Source: Marinomonas shanghaiensis
Lineage (GTDB): Bacteria; Pseudomonadota; Gammaproteobacteria; Pseudomonadales; Marinomonadaceae
Direction of reading: 5' to 3'
NCBI RefSeq assembly: GCF_003259175.1
Contig: NZ_QGOK01000023.1
Location: forward strand, 1-64,000
Length of the DNA stretch: 64,000 nucleotides
The notes beneath the pieces were generated by a model. That model was given only the letters and a program-made list of their open reading frames with translations. It was not told the origin of the DNA and did no database searches. Below are positions 55,837 through 64,000 of this stretch, one piece after another (within the stretch, counting starts at the first letter, position 1; every line of letters starts with the position of its first letter). The translations under genes and the position numbers were made by a program.

Positions 55837-57396
55837 CTACTTCGCTTTCTTAATATCGTCTTGGATACCACGAGCACTTCGAGCCCATGGATTTAAATCA
55901 CGAATATCCTTCGGTAGGGATTCGGCAACCGCTATTGCTTCGCTGCGATTACGATAAGACCCATAAACAACGACAAACCAGTCCCTGCCATTATGTTTTG
56001 ACTTAAAATACCCAAAGGCATCGACACCGCCTTGATCGCGGATAAAGTCCTGCACAGTGCCTTTATTGTGTGTGCCTAATAACTGTAATGTATAACGACT
56101 AGGGCTTTGCGCTAACCACCATTCCGTTTTATCAAAACGGTCTTGTGAGACTCTTACATTCGCGGTCTCTGTTTTAGGCACGACTTGTTTAGGTACGACT
56201 TGTTGAGGCTCAACTTGCACAGGCGCTTCTTCCGTCGTCACCAGTGGGGCTTCGCCACGAATCGGCGCAGTTGGCAATACAGGGACTGACATAGAGGCGG
56301 AATTCGCTGACGTATTACTCGACATGCTAATCGGAGGCAAAGCGGTGTCTTCCGGAATAGGAGGAAGAATGACACCTCCTTCTTGGCCTATCTTACGCTG
56401 CATCGCATCAATACGGGCGATCGTTTCAGCAGAGGATTGCCCTTGTCGCGGACTCAAAGGAATCACATTAGTGGTTCTGTCTGCAGTCGTATTTGACGTG
56501 GACGACTTATCAGAAAACAACACGGCCACAAGAATGCCCAACATGACCACAGAAAGCAGTGCCATGTGCGCTAATGGAAAGCCCATCGCAAGATTAAACT
56601 TCATCCCCGATTTAGCGGCTTTGTTGCCGTTCCCCATCATCGCTTGTGCTATTTGATTAATACGCCCTGGATAACCACCAGACTCCTGATGAATCTGTTT
56701 AATCTGCTTATCGTTAAACGGCAAATTTATCCCACCACCCACAGCACGAACTCTGTGCAGCAAATAGGCTCGTGTTTGCTCTAACGAATAAGGCGCTAGG
56801 GTAAAAGAATGGCTTAATTGCTCATAACGAGACCGTTGAAAAGCATCAAGATTGCGCGCCAAAGAATATTCACTAAACAACACCACATGAGGAACCGTTT
56901 GATTCTCGGTTGCCAGCGACATCATATCAAGCAACATACTGACGGCGTCAGTATTGAGTTCTTGAGCATTATCAACCAGAACTAACGCCGCTTGACCTTT
57001 CATGTCTAAGTCATGAGAAAACTTTAACAAAGGTCCGAAAGTGGTCTCATTCGGGGGTTGAGTGAAATGCCCTGCAAAACCGGCATAAATCGCTTGTAAT
57101 AGCTGGCCTGCGGTCATGAGCATGGACGCTTTCACGTGACTAATGATAGTGGTGTCATCTTGATGCCGTGCAAACTCCATCAAGAAGCGGCTTTTTCCAC
57201 TGCCTTGAGGGCCTTGAACCACAGATAACAAGCTACTGTAGCGGCTTAAATGCTCAAGTAGAGCTAATTGCTGATTGCCTTCTTCCGATGCAAAATAGGC
57301 AGATGCGTCTTTCGAGCCAAAGGGATCCCTCAGCATGGCTTTTGGCGGCTGATTAAGCGCATCCTCTAGATCAAACTGAAAGTCTGGCTTAGACAT
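55837..57396 (-). CDS. damX: DamX-like ATPase with C-terminal SPOR domain
   Basis: A 519-residue cell-division protein. The N-terminal half is an ExeA-like AAA ATPase (Walker A GPQGSGKSR near 62, Walker B ALVLVDNAQEL near 140). One membrane segment lies at about 274-292, then a Pro-, Gln- and Val-rich periplasmic linker, then a SPOR domain (about 430-510, with FIRDQGGVDAFGYFKSKHNGRDWFVVVYG) that binds denuded peptidoglycan at the septum. The gene order aroK-aroB-damX is the usual one. AAGGA precedes ATG 57396. Confidence 0.9.
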   Translation of the reverse strand: MSKPDFQFDLEDALNQPPKAMLRDPFGSKDASAYFASEEGNQQLALLEHLSRYSSLLSVVQGPQGSGKSRFLMEFARHQDDTTIISHVKASMLMTAGQLLQAIYAGFAGHFTQPPNETTFGPLLKFSHDLDMKGQAALVLVDNAQELNTDAVSMLLDMMSLATENQTVPHVVLFSEYSLARNLDAFQRSRYEQLSHSFTLAPYSLEQTRAYLLHRVRAVGGGINLPFNDKQIKQIHQESGGYPGRINQIAQAMMGNGNKAAKSGMKFNLAMGFPLAHMALLSVVMLGILVAVLFSDKSSTSNTTADRTTNVIPLSPRQGQSSAETIARIDAMQRKIGQEGGVILPPIPEDTALPPISMSSNTSANSASMSVPVLPTAPIRGEAPLVTTEEAPVQVEPQQVVPKQVVPKTETANVRVSQDRFDKTEWWLAQSPSRYTLQLLGTHNKGTVQDFIRDQGGVDAFGYFKSKHNGRDWFVVVYGSYRNRSEAIAVAESLPKDIRDLNPWARSARGIQDDIKKAK

Positions 57397-57428
57397 AGTC
57401 GTCCTTCAACAATAAATACCCAACAAGA

Positions 57429-58535
57429 TTAAGCAAAATTCGCTTGTTTACTCGCTTCAAGTGCGTCCAAAAGACAAGTATTAAAATCTTCCATTGGAAA
57501 ATCCGATGTCACAATGGCCTCTCCTAAAGCACTCAGCAGTACTAGACGTAAACTACCATCCAATACTTTTTTATCTAACGCCATGCGTTCTATAAAGCAC
57601 TCAAGTGTCATAGTCGAGGGCGGTAGCACAGGCAATTTGGCCGCTTGAAAAAGTGCTACTGAGCGACTCACATCTTGCTCGGTTAAATTTCCCATACGCC
57701 ACGAAAGATCAATGGCTAGCACGCTGCCAGCAGCAACAGCCTCACCATGCAACCAATTCCCGTAGCCCATTTCTGTTTCAATCGCATGGCCGAAAGTGTG
57801 GCCTAGGTTTAAGATAGCACGAATTCCGCCCTCTCTCTCATCCTGTGCAACCACGGTGGCCTTAGCCAAACAAGAACGATAAATAGCGTCGCTAATTTTA
57901 TCATTGTCCAATGCCATCAATTGAGGCATCTCTTGTTCCAACCAGTCAAAGAATGGCACATCACAGATTAAACCATACTTAATGACTTCCGCCATGCCCG
58001 CTGACAACTCACGCTGGGGCAAGCTTAATAAGGTCTCTGTATCAATGATCACCGCTTGAGGCTGATAGAAAGCGCCAATCATGTTTTTACCTAACGGATG
58101 ATTAACACCTGTTTTGCCACCAACAGAAGAATCCACTTGCGATAATAAGGTCGTTGGTACTTGAATGAAAGGCACGCCACGTTGATAGGTCGCAGCTGCA
58201 AATCCTGCCATATCGCCAACGACACCGCCGCCTAAGGCAATGATGGTCGTAGTACGGTTATGTTTTGCTTCCAATAAAGCGGACATAATCATGCCATAAG
58301 TTTCCAACGTTTTATAAGCTTCGCCATCGGGCAAAACACACGTATCCACTTTATAGTTCGCTGACAACATAGAAACCATCGCATCTAAATATAAAGGGGC
58401 AATGGTTTCATTGGTCACTATCATCACTTGCTTGCCATGAATAGCATCATCAAAAAGCGATTGTTGCTGTCGAATCCCTCTACCAATAAAGATAGGGTAA
58501 CTACGATCGCCAAGATCAACGTTTAACGTACGCAT
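57429..58535 (-). CDS. aroB: 3-dehydroquinate synthase
   Basis: A 368-residue NAD+- and zinc-dependent enzyme that closes the ring in the second step of the shikimate pathway. The NAD site is [20 protein letters not shown] near 105, and metal ligands lie in AEVIKYG and [12 protein letters not shown] near 245. It overlaps the aroK stop by one base, and the two are coupled. The downstream gene is damX. Confidence 0.96.
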   Translation of the reverse strand: MRTLNVDLGDRSYPIFIGRGIRQQQSLFDDAIHGKQVMIVTNETIAPLYLDAMVSMLSANYKVDTCVLPDGEAYKTLETYGMIMSALLEAKHNRTTTIIALGGGVVGDMAGFAAATYQRGVPFIQVPTTLLSQVDSSVGGKTGVNHPLGKNMIGAFYQPQAVIIDTETLLSLPQRELSAGMAEVIKYGLICDVPFFDWLEQEMPQLMALDNDKISDAIYRSCLAKATVVAQDEREGGIRAILNLGHTFGHAIETEMGYGNWLHGEAVAAGSVLAIDLSWRMGNLTEQDVSRSVALFQAAKLPVLPPSTMTLECFIERMALDKKVLDGSLRLVLLSALGEAIVTSDFPMEDFNTCLLDALEASKQANFA

Positions 58536-59083
58536 CAGGATACTGTGATCTCCATTTTAAGATGACGCCGAATCGCATCCAACACCTTGTTGGCGACAGA
58601 TCTAGGGTGGCGTGCATCAGTTTCAATAATCAGATTCGCTACCTCACGATATAGAGGATCGCGCACTTCAAATAGTTTTTTTAATGTCGCTTTCGGATCA
58701 CCGGTTTGCAAAAGCGGGCGGTGAGTGCTTTTAGACGTTCGGTAAAGCTGTTGTGCAACGGATGCATAGAGATACACCACCAAAGCGTTTTCGCGAAGAA
58801 TCTCTCGATTTTCTTCGCGCATCACGATACCGCCACCGGTTGCCAACACACAATCACCTGTATCCGACTCGGCTATAGAAGCCAATGCTTGGGTTTCACG
58901 CTTACGAAAGCCGTCTTCCCCCTCACGCTCAAAGATCCAAGGAATGTCTGCACCAGCATTGTCTTCTATGACCTTATCTAAGTCATAAAACTCTTTGCCC
59001 ATCGATTGGGAAATCAAACGACCTATGGTCGTTTTTCCTGCGCCCATCGGGCCTACTAAAATAATATTGGGGGCTTTTATCAT
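58535..59083 (-). CDS. aroK: shikimate kinase
   Basis: A 182-residue kinase that phosphorylates shikimate in aromatic amino-acid synthesis. Walker [17 protein letters not shown] (shikimate site), FRKRE and GGGIVMRE blocks are all present. ATG 59083 is preferred; a TTG at 59092 is an alternative. It lies between pilQ and aroB in the conserved order of this locus. Confidence 0.95.
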   Translation of the reverse strand: MIKAPNIILVGPMGAGKTTIGRLISQSMGKEFYDLDKVIEDNAGADIPWIFEREGEDGFRKRETQALASIAESDTGDCVLATGGGIVMREENREILRENALVVYLYASVAQQLYRTSKSTHRPLLQTGDPKATLKKLFEVRDPLYREVANLIIETDARHPRSVANKVLDAIRRHLKMEITVS

Positions 59084-59125
59084 TGTATTCAATTACGTCG
59101 GAATTAAGCAGATTTAGACTGCGGC

Positions 59126-60304
59126 CTAGTTAACTGACATTTGTAGCAGCTTTGGTGTAATAAATACAAGTAATTCAACCTTTTCTTGCTGTTCTGAACG
59201 CCTTTTAAACAACTCACCCAATAATGGAATATCACTAAAGAAAGGCACTCGACTTTCAGATTCAAAACTTTCTTCCCGAAAAATCCCTCCCAGAACAAGC
59301 GTCTCCTGATTTTTCACCACCACTTGTGTTTTTAGTCGATTGGTTTTTAGACTGGGAACTCCGTTAACTAAATCCCCTACCGAGTCTTGGTGAATATTAA
59401 GGGATAACAAGATGTGCTCACCTTCTTTGACGAAGGGCGTCACCTCTAACATGAGTGCCGCTTGACGAAACTCTATACTGACTTTGTCGTCACTCACTGC
59501 CTGATAAGGCACCTCTGTTCCTGATTCAATCCTAGCAGGCTGACCCTCTGAGGTCACAATCTTTGGTTTTGATACGACATTTGCCAAGCCTTCGCTTTCC
59601 ATCATGTCTAAGGTAAACGCCAATAACCCAGAGCCTCCCATACTTGAAAAGTCTAGATTTGTCGTTGGCACTAACGCGCCTAAATCAATTGCACCGCCTA
59701 ATGAGGATCGGACGCCATCTGACAACTTAGCTTGCCAGTTCACGCCAAACTGTGATTGCGCTGTGCGACTGACTTGTGCGATTTGAGCACTGATTTCAAT
59801 TTGCCGCAACGGAGCGTCCAACCAAGCCAGCGTTTCTTCTATGCCCTCGGGCGCATCACAGGCATGGGTAATAATGGAATTGGTTCTGCCGTCTACAATG
59901 AGAGACAAGTCTGGATACAGAGTTTGCAGGTGCTCACCCACGATTTCAGCTTTGGCGTGCTTTATCACCCAGTACCCTTTCTGACAAACCATGTTAGGAT
60001 GATTCGTATCCATTGATGACAACGGCTCTCTCGGCATCAAAATAGCAACGCGCCCTTGCCATTCCAGTTTAAGCGTTGGTTGTTGGGCAATCGACTCCAT
60101 CACATCCTCCCAACTTGCATCCTTAATAGACAATGTCAGTAAGTCATCAATTTCAGGGCTAATGACCACACTTTCATTCATTTGTGATGCCAGCCAAGGT
60201 AATACTTCTTGCAATGGACGCGATTCAAAATACACATCCATGGCCAAGGCAGACGACGATACACAAAGCAAACCGAGAAACAAACGAGACAATACCTTAT
60301 TCAT
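59126..60304 (-). CDS. pilQ: type IV pilus secretin PilQ, short form
   Basis: A 392-residue outer-membrane secretin ring protein for type IV pili or DNA uptake. The signal peptide ends in SSALA (about residue 21). It then has an STN/N0-like domain (about 22-90), one N1-type domain (about 105-170) and the secretin domain (about 190-390) with VVSKPKIVTSEGQPARIESG and NQETLVLGGI. It lacks the AMIN domains found in the usual 700-residue PilQ. ATG 60304 lies nine bases after AGGAGG; ATG 60313 is too close to it. It overlaps the previous gene by eight bases. Confidence 0.85.
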   Translation of the reverse strand: MNKVLSRLFLGLLCVSSSALAMDVYFESRPLQEVLPWLASQMNESVVISPEIDDLLTLSIKDASWEDVMESIAQQPTLKLEWQGRVAILMPREPLSSMDTNHPNMVCQKGYWVIKHAKAEIVGEHLQTLYPDLSLIVDGRTNSIITHACDAPEGIEETLAWLDAPLRQIEISAQIAQVSRTAQSQFGVNWQAKLSDGVRSSLGGAIDLGALVPTTNLDFSSMGGSGLLAFTLDMMESEGLANVVSKPKIVTSEGQPARIESGTEVPYQAVSDDKVSIEFRQAALMLEVTPFVKEGEHILLSLNIHQDSVGDLVNGVPSLKTNRLKTQVVVKNQETLVLGGIFREESFESESRVPFFSDIPLLGELFKRRSEQQEKVELLVFITPKLLQMSVN

Positions 60305-61007
60305 CTTGCTCATCCTCCTCTCGAACTTGCAGTCGCTGTATCGATCCATCCCTAGCCACCAGCGAAACCTGATCAAAAGAGACGACATTCACCGACATAC
60401 CGGCCTCAGGCAGCCAACTGCCAGGCGCTATCCAATAACGTTTGTTTTTATAGGTCAGCATGGCTGATGCAGCCCTGCCTGCTCGCATAGTAGAGACGAG
60501 TCGCCAATCATCTTTATTAAAACGATCCGTGCGTAATCTGGTCGGCAGCCAATTATGATATTCCCGGTTGTTCTCAGGCACACCAAGAGCAAACAATAAC
60601 CGGCCTTGCCAATCGCCATTCGATCTTCTTTGCCAAGATACGGTCCGAAGAATTAAGTGCAATTGCGCCTCAACCTGTTCAAATATTTTCTGCCACTCAG
60701 CAAGCGAGGCGACGCCTTCAATCAGCCATTGTGTTGGCAGATCTTTTTTTGTTGCCTCCACACTATGCTGAATCCAAGGCGTGTTGGGAAAGCCCATCTG
60801 CTGCAATGCACTTGCCTGCTTTTTTATTTGCCGCCACTCGACATCGGCTTGCTGATTGAGCCTTTTGTGATGACTCACATCATCATGCCTACTCGATAAA
60901 AAGGGATACCAAACCGCCATTTGTAAGAAAATGAACAAACAGACAACTGAACGATTCATATCGAAAGAGAAGAAAGCGCTATTTTTCCAATACGCTAATG
61001 AAAACAT
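60297..61007 (-). CDS. PilO/PilP-like pilus assembly protein (inferred)
   Basis: A 236-residue protein with one membrane segment (about 17-36), a periplasmic coil (about 45-75), a PilO-like middle, and a C-terminal part about 175-236 that looks like PilP (RYWIAPGSWLPEAGMSVNVVSFDQVSLV). It sits exactly where pilO and pilP lie in relatives, but sequence similarity is too weak for a firm name. ATG 61007 has AAGGA eight bases upstream; ATG 60959 is an alternative. The 29-base overlap with the upstream gene suggests coupled translation. Confidence 0.6.
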   Translation of the reverse strand: MFSLAYWKNSAFFSFDMNRSVVCLFIFLQMAVWYPFLSSRHDDVSHHKRLNQQADVEWRQIKKQASALQQMGFPNTPWIQHSVEATKKDLPTQWLIEGVASLAEWQKIFEQVEAQLHLILRTVSWQRRSNGDWQGRLLFALGVPENNREYHNWLPTRLRTDRFNKDDWRLVSTMRAGRAASAMLTYKNKRYWIAPGSWLPEAGMSVNVVSFDQVSLVARDGSIQRLQVREEDEQDE

Positions 61008-61947
61008 CTACCACATCCTTTTGAGATTTCATCAAAGAGACATCCGATTGCTGTTGCGCAACCTCCCAACGCCAATCAGGGTATTGTTGACGCCAACGAC
61101 CAACTAATGCCTCTAAATCTTGTGCTAGCAAGGTCATTTGAAAAGACACTCGGCCTGTCTCGCCATTAAATCGCTCGAGGCGAACCGTATCAGGTAACGC
61201 TTGAACAAGCGCCAATGCCGATTCGGTCATGCCTCCAATCTGTGGTCTAGAAGACCAAAAGGATTGCGCAGCTAACGTTTGCTGCCGAGCGAGAATTGCC
61301 CGCTCAGAAACATCTTGTAGATAAAATAAGTAAAGCCCTGCCACACAATGCAACAACACACTTACACCACATAACACAGCCCAAAGGCGACGAGCTCGTT
61401 GCTGCTTTAATTTATCAGGTTGATAACGTGACAGCGCCCATTGCGAACAATAAGACCAAGACCGAATACCAGAGGAAACATTCATCCATTGACTATACGA
61501 CATCAACACACAGGATTTTGCCATTGACTGAAAAGGCGAGCACAGTTGATCTGCCCACTCAGCAGCACAAGCAAATACCGTCAGTTGCCTCTGCTCGCTG
61601 GACTCTTCATATTGATAACTGAACACCAAGGTTTCTGGTGACAAAAAAGTGGCCTCAACGGCATAGCTTAATGCAGCCAGAGGTCGTAACGATTCAGGAA
61701 CCGAATGATCCAATGAGCATTGAAATACGGAGAGCCAGTGATCAGGAACTAAGATCAGCATGCGGGAAGTATTAAGAGCACCCTCAGACGCTAGGGCTTG
61801 TTGAATCGCTATCAGCTGCGAAGAATCTATTGCAACATGATCATCTAACGGTTGGGCATGTAACCATTTGGTAGCATCACTTGGTGTAAGAAGTGTGCAT
61901 TTTTCGGCCGAATATATGGCCACAGAATAGGCTGGCATTGGCATCAT
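60979..61947 (-). CDS. PilM/PilN-like (GspL-like) pilus assembly protein (inferred)
   Basis: A 322-residue protein. Residues 1-190 look like a degenerate PilM/GspL cytoplasmic domain (acidic, mixed alpha/beta), a single membrane segment lies at about 193-213 (LWAVLCGVSVLLHCVAGLYLF), and a periplasmic PilN-like ferredoxin-fold part follows. This is the layout of GspL, a natural fusion of PilM and PilN functions. The start follows AAGGAT. It opens the pil-aro-damX transcript, divergent from mrcA. Confidence 0.6.
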   Translation of the reverse strand: MMPMPAYSVAIYSAEKCTLLTPSDATKWLHAQPLDDHVAIDSSQLIAIQQALASEGALNTSRMLILVPDHWLSVFQCSLDHSVPESLRPLAALSYAVEATFLSPETLVFSYQYEESSEQRQLTVFACAAEWADQLCSPFQSMAKSCVLMSYSQWMNVSSGIRSWSYCSQWALSRYQPDKLKQQRARRLWAVLCGVSVLLHCVAGLYLFYLQDVSERAILARQQTLAAQSFWSSRPQIGGMTESALALVQALPDTVRLERFNGETGRVSFQMTLLAQDLEALVGRWRQQYPDWRWEVAQQQSDVSLMKSQKDVVDVFISVLEK

Positions 61948-62106
61948 TATTCATCCTTGAAATAATCCGCAACAGGGCATCATTTTTATTTGGCATCCTC
62001 GCCAAATTTTTAACAAGATAACACGATTTGATGCAAAGTTAACCACCTATTCTCTAATCATCTTAGGTATAATGGGAACTTCTCATCCAGCATTCATTGG
62101 ATTTAT

Positions 62107-64000
62107 ATGGCTAAGGCACTAAAAATACTCTTCTTTCTCGGCCTCTTTGGTACACTTTGTGCCATCGGCATCACCTATGCTATTTACTATAGTGTTAAGG
62201 ATCGCATCCCAACGGTAGAAGAACTCAAAGACATCGAGTTAAGAATTCCATTACGTATTTACACGGCAGACAATCTGTTAATCGGTGAGTTTGGTGAACA
62301 ACGCCGTACTCCCATTAGCTACGCAGAAATCCCTCCCGACCTAGAACATGCTATTTTGGCGGCAGAGGACACGAATTTTTATCACCATCCAGGCGTTGAT
62401 ATCCTTGGTTTAGGTCGAGCGGTTATGCAGCTGATCACCACAGGACAAATTCAAGGTGGTGGTAGCACCATCACTATGCAGGTTGCAAGAAACTATTTCT
62501 TATCATTTGAACAAACCTTCACACGAAAGTTTACGGAAATCTTTATTTCCTTAAAAATGGAACGAGAGCTTTCCAAACACGATATTCTTGAGTTGTATGT
62601 TAATAAAATCTACTTAGGAAATCGTGCTTATGGTTTTGAGGCCGCCGCTCAGGTGTATTATGGCAAAAACCTGAGTGAACTGGATCTTGCGCAACTGGCT
62701 ATGATTGCAGGCTTACCAAAAGCACCATCGCGCTTTAATCCTGTGGTCAATCCTTCTCGTGCATTGATTCGTCGTAACTGGATACTGCAACGCATGCTGT
62801 CACTTGGCATGGTAGACAAAGACGCTTATCAAAATGCCGTGGAATCCCCTATTACCGCGAAAAACTATGGGGTTATGCCGGATATTGAAGCCGGATACAT
62901 TGCCGAAATGGTTCGCTCAGAGCTCTACAACACATTCGGTGACGATCTATACAGTACGGGCATGACGGTCTACACGACCATTGATTCAAAACGGCAGAAA
63001 GCGGCTAACGAAGCCATTTTTAATGGCGTTTTAGACTATGACATGCGTCATGGCTACCGAGGCTCCATTGAAAAACGCGCCGATCTTATTAATGCCCCTT
63101 TAGCAGAGCAAGAAAAAGCCTTACAAGATCTGGGAAGATTTAAAAACTGGCAAACCGCATTGGTGCTGTCTACCACGAACACAACGGCAGACGTTCGTCT
63201 CGCGAACGGACAACGCACAACGTTACAATGGGACGCGATTAAATGGGCAAGATCCTATATAAACGAAGATGCTCAAGGCCCATATCCCTCTAAAGTGGCT
63301 GATGTACTGGTGCCAGGTGACATTATACGCTTACGCCCAGACAATAAACTTGAATGGTTACTCGCACAAAAGCCCTCTATTCAAAGCGCTCTTATCTCTC
63401 TCAACAGTAAAGACGGAGCGATTCAAGCATTAGTGGGTGGCTTTAACTTCTTTGAGAACAAGTTTAACCGCGTTACTCAATCTAAGCGCCAGCCAGGATC
63501 AAATTTCAAACCCTTTATTTACGCCAGCGCGATAGATCGTGGCTATACAGCGGCCAGCATTATCAATGATGCCCCTGTGGTTTTTAATGATAGAAATTTA
63601 GAAACTGCATGGCGACCAACCAATGATGGCGGTAAATTTTATGGTCCCACACGATTACGTGAGGCTCTGTATCGTTCACAAAACATCGTCTCTGTGCGTT
63701 TGCTTGAGGAGCTTGGTATTCGCCCTACTCTCAATTACTTGAGTAAGTTTGGTTTTGATCCAGATGATTTACCTTATAACTTATCTTTATCTTTAGGCAG
63801 TGCCAACCTATCGCCTCTGCAAATTGCAAAAGGCTATGCTGTTTTCTCCAATGGTGGTTATCAAGTACAACCCTACCTCATTAACAAAGTCATCGACCGG
63901 AATGATAATGTCTTATTTCAAGCAACCCCTGCCACCGTCTGTGTGACCTGTACACCGCTTGAAAAAACCACAGATAATGAGCCTCAAATGGGATTATTTA
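62107..64000 (+). CDS. mrcA: penicillin-binding protein 1A, cut by the window end
   Basis: A bifunctional peptidoglycan synthase; about 631 codons are visible and the gene continues past the window. After an N-terminal membrane anchor (about 5-30) the GT51 glycosyltransferase shows EDTNFYHHPGVD, GGSTITMQ and the KxxLxxxYLN-like LELYVNKIYLGN. The transpeptidase opens with the catalytic Ser in PGSNFKPF (about residue 465), then the SxN motif SQN in LYRSQNIVS. The KTG box lies outside the window. Divergent from the pil genes, the standard arrangement. Confidence 0.93.
   Translation, partial: MAKALKILFFLGLFGTLCAIGITYAIYYSVKDRIPTVEELKDIELRIPLRIYTADNLLIGEFGEQRRTPISYAEIPPDLEHAILAAEDTNFYHHPGVDILGLGRAVMQLITTGQIQGGGSTITMQVARNYFLSFEQTFTRKFTEIFISLKMERELSKHDILELYVNKIYLGNRAYGFEAAAQVYYGKNLSELDLAQLAMIAGLPKAPSRFNPVVNPSRALIRRNWILQRMLSLGMVDKDAYQNAVESPITAKNYGVMPDIEAGYIAEMVRSELYNTFGDDLYSTGMTVYTTIDSKRQKAANEAIFNGVLDYDMRHGYRGSIEKRADLINAPLAEQEKALQDLGRFKNWQTALVLSTTNTTADVRLANGQRTTLQWDAIKWARSYINEDAQGPYPSKVADVLVPGDIIRLRPDNKLEWLLAQKPSIQSALISLNSKDGAIQALVGGFNFFENKFNRVTQSKRQPGSNFKPFIYASAIDRGYTAASIINDAPVVFNDRNLETAWRPTNDGGKFYGPTRLREALYRSQNIVSVRLLEELGIRPTLNYLSKFGFDPDDLPYNLSLSLGSANLSPLQIAKGYAVFSNGGYQVQPYLINKVIDRNDNVLFQATPATVCVTCTPLEKTTDNEPQMGLF

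Overview
The window looks like a chromosomal piece of a marine gammaproteobacterium of the Oceanospirillales, with Marinomonas or a close relative as the best guess. The basis is the order mrcA / pil genes / aroK / aroB / damX / gltB / gltD, which is the order I know from Pseudomonas and relatives, together with a moderate GC content and an E. coli-like corA. The genus is inferred from gene content only; there is no rRNA gene to test it.

Layout. Positions 1-4.5 kb hold a chemoreceptor and a periplasmic cyclic-nucleotide phosphodiesterase (cpdB). Positions 4.5-8.0 kb are an AT-rich accessory patch: a small orphan gene, a complete 1.5-kb IS5-type insertion sequence with target duplication, an HNH-like zinc protein and the 3' end of a tRNA gene without its 5' half. 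Positions 8-16.3 kb hold housekeeping genes: YugP-type peptidase, DnaJ-like protein, mltA, an exbB-exbD-exbD-tonB operon with a possible Fur site, corA, and a small DUF305 / Cys-His-rich pair. Positions 16.3-22.6 kb are a run of exporters and their regulators (LysE + AraC, MATE, EamA + LysR, Bcr/CflA).

Positions 22.6-25.6 kb carry a purine-deaminase-like amidohydrolase divergent from an NMT1-type periplasmic binding protein. Between them lies a strongly structured leader that I read as a candidate riboswitch, possibly of the xanthine (NMT1-motif) class. An orphan RhuM gene follows. Positions 27-37.4 kb hold a GbpR-type LysR gene and a seven-gene operon that imports a sugar (ChvE-GguAB) and probably oxidises it without phosphorylation (SDR sugar dehydrogenase, IlvD/Edd-type sugar-acid dehydratase, GguC/AraD1, 2-oxoglutarate-semialdehyde-type dehydrogenase).

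Positions 39.3-48.7 kb are a defence-type island. It has four tightly packed co-oriented genes: SNF2/RapA-like helicase, Schlafen-AlbA_2/HATPase protein, type III methyltransferase (mod) and type III restriction subunit (res). It ends at a terminator that carries a 30-bp insert with a 9-bp duplication, followed by a higA antitoxin gene broken by one stop codon. From 49 kb to the end is the conserved block gltD-gltB-damX-aroB-aroK-pilQ plus two pil-like genes that appear to replace the usual pilMNOP. The divergent penicillin-binding protein 1A gene runs off the window end.
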